Made by a program: the position numbers and the translations under genes. From assembly GCA_937903155.1 (NCBI GenBank), contig CALCZU010000095.1, forward strand, positions 1 to 10,228: 10,228 nucleotides of DNA, given 5' to 3'. The DNA is from an uncultured Bdellovibrionales bacterium. Its GTDB lineage: Bacteria > Bdellovibrionota > FAC87 > UBA2466. The notes below the pieces were generated by a model. It was not told where the DNA came from and did no database searches. It saw nothing but the letters and a program-made list of their open reading frames with translations. The first letter of the stretch is position 1, and the number at the start of each line of letters is the position of its first letter. Below are positions 7,159-10,228 of the stretch, piece after piece.

Positions 7159-7715
7159 GCAAAGCTTTTACAAAAGAAGATGACTCTAAAGAAGAAGAAC
7201 TCGACGAGATAGATGACTCTGCATTGCAAGTTCCCGGTGGGAAAAACTACATTACGCCCTGGGGAGCGCAGAAACTTCGGGACGAGCTTCATCAGCTTTT
7301 GGACGTCGAGCGACCCAATGTCGTTAAAGTTGTTCAGTGGGCGGCTTCTAATGGTGATCGTTCTGAGAACGCGGATTACATTTATGGAAAAAGACGCCTG
7401 CGTGAAATTGATAGACGCTTACGTTTTTTGACGAAACGCCTCGATGCCGCCGAGATCGTAAATCCCAAAGAACAAAACTCGAATAAGGCGCTTTTTGGCT
7501 CGACGATTGTGGTTCGCTACGAAAACGGAACTCAGAAAACCTACCGCATCGTGGGAGTCGATGAAATCGACGCGAGTCGGGGGCATATCAGTTGGGTGTC
7601 CCCTATGGGTAAAGCCCTTCTGCAGTCTCAAGCGGGTGATTTTGTAACTGTGCGTCTACCTCGAGGCGAAGAAGAAATCGAAATTATTAAGATTACTTAC
7701 GAAGAGTTTAAGTAA
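7155..7715 (+). CDS. greB: Transcription elongation factor GreB
   Basis: GreB enters the RNA polymerase secondary channel and stimulates cleavage of backtracked transcripts. The 186-residue protein has an N-terminal coiled coil (about 32-105) whose tip holds GDRSENADY (67-75), with the acidic pair D68 and E71 that coordinate the catalytic magnesium. RLREIDRRLRFLTKRL (81-96) is the strongly conserved second helix. The C-terminal FKBP-like domain (about 113-186) includes YRIVGVDEID (130-139) and SPMGKALL (149-156). E. coli GreB is 158 residues; the extra length is an acidic N-terminal extension (residues 1-31, MSKAFTKEDD opening), known from the longer GreB variants of betaproteobacteria and some other groups. 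The tip and helix sequence favour GreB over GreA. ATG overlaps the EVE stop (ATGA), and there is no good Shine-Dalgarno of its own, pointing to translational coupling. Confidence 0.95.
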   Translation: MSKAFTKEDDSKEEELDEIDDSALQVPGGKNYITPWGAQKLRDELHQLLDVERPNVVKVVQWAASNGDRSENADYIYGKRRLREIDRRLRFLTKRLDAAEIVNPKEQNSNKALFGSTIVVRYENGTQKTYRIVGVDEIDASRGHISWVSPMGKALLQSQAGDFVTVRLPRGEEEIEIIKITYEEFK

Positions 7716-7740
7716 AGTAACGCAGCCCAGTCAGTTCAGT

Positions 7741-7763
7741 GGCGTTAAGAATCGCGCCCTTTT
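7741..7763 (+). terminator. Possible weak terminator after greB
   Basis: GGCG (7741-7744) can pair with CGCC (7755-7758) around a 10-base loop, followed by CTTTT. The stem is only four GC pairs and the T-run is four bases, so it is marginal. An alternative pairing of TAACGC (7718-7723) with GCGTTA (7742-7747) competes with it. Confidence 0.2.
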
Positions 7764-7768
7764 GCATC

Positions 7769-7803
7769 GAGATTGCTTCGTCGCTCCGCTCCTCGCAACG
7801 ACG
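7769..7803. repeat. Copy of a widespread dispersed intergenic repeat (REP-like)
   Basis: The 35 bp begin GAGATTGCTTCGTCGC and end CTCCTCGCAACGACG. This strongly resembles the dispersed element known in many unrelated bacteria as GAGATTGCTTCG...CTCGCAATGACG (reverse strand CGTCATTGCGAG...GCAATCTC). It contains nested inverted arms: CGTCG (7779-7783) with CGACG (7799-7803), and TTGC (7773-7776) with GCAA (7795-7798). It sits between greB and the PilZ gene, the usual non-coding location. Only one copy occurs in this window, so copy number must be judged genome-wide. It may act as a 3'-end structure for the greB transcript. Confidence 0.65.
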
Positions 7804-7867
7804 GTTTTCTAGGAAAGCGATGTAGGGGCTAAGAAAATTACTCGGTTTCGCCGATATTACTAGTGAG

Positions 7868-8200
7868 ATGTCAGATATTAATCGCAGAAATTTTTTTAGA
7901 CTTTATTATTCGGATTCTACTTTTCCGGTGTTTAGAGCTAATGGAAAGGAATATCGAGTCTGTGATATTTCTGAAGAAGGCTTGCGCTTTAAAAACAATT
8001 CGAAATCAGGTCTCTCAATCGATGAATCGGTGGCTGGGACTTTAAATTTTCGCGATGGCGAAACGTTTCTACTCCGCGGAACTATTAGCCGCGTCTCCGC
8101 CGATGATGTCATTTTAAAACTCAAGACTCCCATTCCCCTCCGTAAGATCATGGAAGAGCAACGCCTCATCATCGGTCGATTCCCTAAAAAAGCTATTTGA
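7868..8200 (+). CDS. PilZ-domain protein, probable c-di-GMP receptor
   Basis: A 110-residue stand-alone PilZ domain. Both halves of the c-di-GMP signature are present: an RxxxR motif at R7-R11 (INRRNFFRL) and DISEEG at 33-38 (D/NxSxxG). The following strands (GTLNF, FLLRGTISRV, DVILKLKTPI) fit the PilZ beta-barrel, with a short C-terminal helix and basic tail. The protein should be cytoplasmic and act as a signal-dependent adaptor on an unknown partner (motility, polysaccharide or secretion are common targets). The ATG at 7868 has only a poor Shine-Dalgarno (AGTGAG, touching the start), so expression may be low. A small hairpin (TCGG 7842-7845 / CCGA 7851-7854) lies just upstream. The last 8 bp overlap the end of the convergent peptidase gene. 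Confidence 0.9.
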   Translation: MSDINRRNFFRLYYSDSTFPVFRANGKEYRVCDISEEGLRFKNNSKSGLSIDESVAGTLNFRDGETFLLRGTISRVSADDVILKLKTPIPLRKIMEEQRLIIGRFPKKAI

Positions 8201-8221
8201 ATACGGTCACTGCAGTTTTTT
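8186..8221. terminator. Possible bidirectional terminator at the convergent gene ends
   Basis: A run of six A (8186-8191) and a run of six T (8216-8221) flank the two stop codons. Paired, they would give an A-T stem extended by GC/GC with a two-base AG bulge, presenting a T-run to transcription from either side. The paired stem is weak, and the interior holds another 4-bp hairpin (TATT/AATA). Its position between convergent genes is the main support. Confidence 0.2.
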
Positions 8222-9830
8222 GAATGGGATAAACTCCATAACGAGAATCCCACGACGGATGCTTTTTGAAAAAGAATTCGAAACGTTTTTCGGGATCTTT
8301 TTCGAATTCAGGATCCGATTTTAACTTCGCTTCGAATTCTGCTTTCACCTCAGGTTGAGTTTCCAGCATCTCGCGCGCGATCGTATCGTTGACGTAAGCT
8401 TCCATGTATTCTTTTTTCTCGAAATACGAGTTGAAAAATCCCCAAGATAAGAAGGAATCTGGAGCTTCGGGTTCTAAGAGATGCAAAATCAATTTGGACT
8501 TACTTTGAGCCATGGGAACAAAAAGGGATCCTGTTGCGATATCCGATTTTGCAAGTTGCCACTTCCCTTTGATTTTCAGTCCCAGCGTTCCTTCGAAAGA
8601 AGTTTTTGCAAACTCAAATTTTTCGCTGACAAAATTTTCTATCGTCTGTCCAGGAAAGCTCTGAGAAAGCACTTTAAATTCGATTCCGTGCAATTTTAGT
8701 TTCGTTTCTAATAAACTTCGAAGCGATTGAGGGATGAGATATCCCCCTTTAGGAGCATAGACGACGAGCTTCGGAAGGAGTTCATCGAAAAAGGGAACCT
8801 TCCAAATTTGCGGCTCATTTGGAAAATACTTTGTCACAAGGCTCCCCGAGATAGGAGACTTTTCCCGCTCGTACCGAACCCCAGGAAAGTCGATCGTTTT
8901 ACTTTTTTTGCTCGCTTCAAACTGTAATGCGACTTCCGTACCACCGATTTTTTTAGATTTCTCATCAGACTCTTGGGCGGCATTCAACCAGGCCTTGCCA
9001 TTTTTTGCAGTTTCTTCAGAAAAATACTGGATGACATCACGGGTGGCTTTGACTCTTGTTGCGTAATCTTTCCATGAATGCGTCTCGACCAAAACGCCCA
9101 TTCGATTTCTCTCGCCCCAGTAGCCTTGCGAATATCGCGGAGGAGCGATTCCCATTTCAAAACCGCTCGCAGGTTCCTCGTCTTTGATAAAAGAAGGATA
9201 GTAATCCAAAGTCAGATGTCCTTTTGCTTTCATCTTCTTTAAGATCTCTTCCGAGAGGTTTTTTGCAGCAAGATGCAAAGTCCCTTCGCCTTTTCGAGCA
9301 GGATGGATCATCACAGCAATTTCAGGCTGAAAATGCGCGCCATCAGTGACATGTAAATCGGCATATAAAATCGGATCCCAGTCGTTGAGGTAGCTGAGCA
9401 TCGCCTGCATCTCGGACGACTCTGCCTTTGAATAGTCGCGGTTTAAATTTAAGTTTTGAGAGTTGGTACGCCAACCCATTTCTAACGGTCCTACTTGATT
9501 GGGGCGGTTGTTTTTTCCAAATCTTTCGTGCCCATCGATATTAAAAACGGGGACAAAAACTAAGACGGCCTGTTTCAAAGGCGAATCGGAAGTTTCTCCT
9601 CTTAAAAGTTCCTTTAGATAAAGAAAGCCCGCATCTTTTCCATCAATTTCGCCCGAATGAATTCCGCCCTGGAAAAAAAAGACTGGCTTTGTTTTTGTTT
9701 TCGCTGTTTGCGGATCCAGGGTTCCATCTCCGGACACAATCAGTGAGAGCATCTCCCTGCCCTCAGGCGTTTTTCCAAACGACTGGCACTTCAGATCGGA
9801 AGATTTGCGGGGCCAGCATGAGTGCGGCAA
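8193..9830 (-). CDS. M14-family zinc carboxypeptidase-like protein, N-terminus lost at a sequence junction
   Basis: Recognisable sequence begins at about residue 12 (DLKCQSFGKTPEGREM, where family members have xVxxxSFGKTPEGRxL) and runs to the stop. Zinc ligands are HSGE (H58, E61) and DLH (H160). NLNRDY (128-133) holds the substrate-binding Asn-Arg pair, and VETHS (248-252) holds the catalytic Glu (E249). After the catalytic domain (to about 270) comes a long C-terminal region ending in RFEFFFKKHPSWDSRYGVYPI, characteristic of the large bacterial M14-like peptidases. These are normally exported with a signal peptide and some 50 residues ahead of the SFGKTPEG block. Here those are missing, and the first codons (MPHSCWPRKS) are antiporter-gene DNA read in another frame, so ATG 9830 is not a natural start. 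The active site is intact. Whether the gene is broken in the organism or only in the assembly is undecided; see the junction entry. Confidence 0.85.
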   Translation of the reverse strand: MPHSCWPRKSSDLKCQSFGKTPEGREMLSLIVSGDGTLDPQTAKTKTKPVFFFQGGIHSGEIDGKDAGFLYLKELLRGETSDSPLKQAVLVFVPVFNIDGHERFGKNNRPNQVGPLEMGWRTNSQNLNLNRDYSKAESSEMQAMLSYLNDWDPILYADLHVTDGAHFQPEIAVMIHPARKGEGTLHLAAKNLSEEILKKMKAKGHLTLDYYPSFIKDEEPASGFEMGIAPPRYSQGYWGERNRMGVLVETHSWKDYATRVKATRDVIQYFSEETAKNGKAWLNAAQESDEKSKKIGGTEVALQFEASKKSKTIDFPGVRYEREKSPISGSLVTKYFPNEPQIWKVPFFDELLPKLVVYAPKGGYLIPQSLRSLLETKLKLHGIEFKVLSQSFPGQTIENFVSEKFEFAKTSFEGTLGLKIKGKWQLAKSDIATGSLFVPMAQSKSKLILHLLEPEAPDSFLSWGFFNSYFEKKEYMEAYVNDTIAREMLETQPEVKAEFEAKLKSDPEFEKDPEKRFEFFFKKHPSWDSRYGVYPIQKTAVTVFK

Positions 9831-10228
9831 TGGTCATGGCGGCGGGCTCGGTGATGAAGCTCCCAAGAAGCGGCCCTACGGTGAGAGCCGAGAACAAGAA
9901 TGCGCTTTCGCGCCCGAAAGGAAATGCCTTTGACGCCATAGCGATGGCCTGTCTCGCCACAGAGACCACGGGTCGCGTGGCCGCGACGGTCATGATTGCG
10001 AAGACAAAAAGCGGTTCTGTGAAATTTCGCTTCTCCACCAGTTTGATTGCAGTGCTTGGGTCAATAACGAAGGCCACGATGCCAATAAGAATTGCCGCCC
10101 AAACACCAAAGACAATCTCGATCTCTCCGAGCAAATGCCAAATTTTGTAGGTCAGGGACCTAGCCGGATAACGTGCGGCCCATTTGTGGATCAATTTCAC
10201 ACTGAAGGTGTGCACCAAGGCACATCCT
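9763..10228 (-). CDS. Putative Na+/H+ antiporter (PF07399-like), fragment cut at both ends
   Basis: The frame is open to the right edge (…ALVHTFSVKLIHKWA…), so the true start lies outside the window and the TTG at 10218 is probably not it. Family-like blocks are HTFSVK, HLLGEIEIVFGVWAAILI, NFTEPLFVFAIMTVAATRPV and GPLLGSFITEPAAMTIAALML, with hydrophobic stretches fitting three or more membrane segments. This matches the N-terminal part of the 'putative Na+/H+ antiporter' family, an ion-transporter-superfamily inner-membrane protein of roughly 400 or more residues. Homology ends near LAPQIF at about 9803. The last codons (SEVPVVWKNA, to 9763) are the peptidase gene read out of frame, so the stop at 9763 is not natural. 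GC is about 54% by hand count against about 44% in sampled lines of the adjoining gene. Family call is fairly sure; ion specificity is not. Confidence 0.75.
   Translation of the reverse strand, partial: GCALVHTFSVKLIHKWAARYPARSLTYKIWHLLGEIEIVFGVWAAILIGIVAFVIDPSTAIKLVEKRNFTEPLFVFAIMTVAATRPVVSVARQAIAMASKAFPFGRESAFLFSALTVGPLLGSFITEPAAMTIAALMLAPQIFRSEVPVVWKNA
9793..9803 (+). other. Sequence junction carrying an 11-base Illumina-adapter match
   Basis: AGATCGGAAGA here equals the first 11 bases of the TruSeq adapter read-through sequence (AGATCGGAAGAGC). The next bases (TTTGCGG) depart from it. To the left lies an M14 peptidase missing its N-terminus; to the right lies an antiporter fragment missing its C-terminus. 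Both are on the minus strand but in different frames. Antiporter-like sequence may run into the motif from the right (…QIFR) and peptidase-like sequence from the left (DLK…), so part of the match may be native and have served as microhomology. The abrupt loss of homology of two genes at one point, the GC shift and the adapter match together favour a technical chimera over a natural deletion. Confidence 0.65.

Noticed and set aside
7155..7248. Acidic N-terminal extension of GreB as a novel fusion
   Set aside because: An extension with the same MSKAFTKEDD-type opening is established in longer GreB proteins of other proteobacteria, so it is a known variant.
7906..8253. Minus-strand open frame of 115 codons over the PilZ gene
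   Set aside because: The PilZ motifs RxxxR and DxSxxG on the plus strand decide the coding strand; the opposite frame has no recognisable features.
9689..10150. Plus-strand open frame of 153 codons spanning the junction
   Set aside because: It crosses the suspected chimeric join and is antisense to both the peptidase and the antiporter, whose motifs are clear; it resembles no protein I know.
8193..10228. Natural peptidase-antiporter gene fusion
   Set aside because: The two reading frames differ and neither continues meaningfully across the junction, so no fused product would be made.

Overview
The window looks like chromosome from a Gram-negative bacterium of moderate GC (about 44% where counted by hand). 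The content is housekeeping and cell-envelope genes: a GreB-type elongation factor, an EVE-domain protein, a PilZ protein, an M14 zinc peptidase, a polytopic GT-C-like membrane protein, and three Sec-exported proteins of unknown role. The mix would suit a Bdellovibrionota or other delta/gamma-proteobacterial-type genome, but no rRNA or marker gene fixes the lineage, so this is a weak inference. I see no CRISPR array, tRNA, rRNA, transposase or phage gene.

Left part (1-4857, minus strand): three consecutive genes for exported proteins, probably one transcription unit read right to left. First is a 489-residue Ala-rich secreted protein (4857-3388). It overlaps the start of a degenerate UshA/metallophosphatase-like protein (3407-2460) by 20 bp. 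After a 49-bp gap comes a very large secreted protein that starts at a GTG (2410) and runs off the left edge without a stop (at least 803 codons). The first 2.4 kb is therefore coding, not empty. A 234-bp intergenic stretch (4858-5091) upstream carries a strong Shine-Dalgarno, a weak promoter candidate and two short palindromes.

Middle (5092-8200): a minus-strand multi-pass membrane protein (5092-6630) diverges across 48 bp from a plus-strand pair: an EVE-domain protein with a TTG start (6679-7158) and greB (7155-7715), which overlap by ATGA. A 35-bp copy of a widespread intergenic repeat lies in the next gap. It is followed by a small c-di-GMP-type PilZ protein (7868-8200).

Right part (8193-10228, minus strand): an M14 carboxypeptidase-like gene converges on the PilZ gene with an 8-bp overlap. 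It has all the active-site residues but no proper N-terminus. At about 9793-9803 the sequence switches abruptly into the 5' part of a putative Na+/H+ antiporter (PF07399-like), which is cut on both sides. Base composition rises to about 54% GC across the switch. The switch point contains an 11-base match to the start of the Illumina TruSeq adapter. The simplest reading is an assembly or library chimera, so the last ~430 bases should not be trusted as neighbouring sequence in the same genome.
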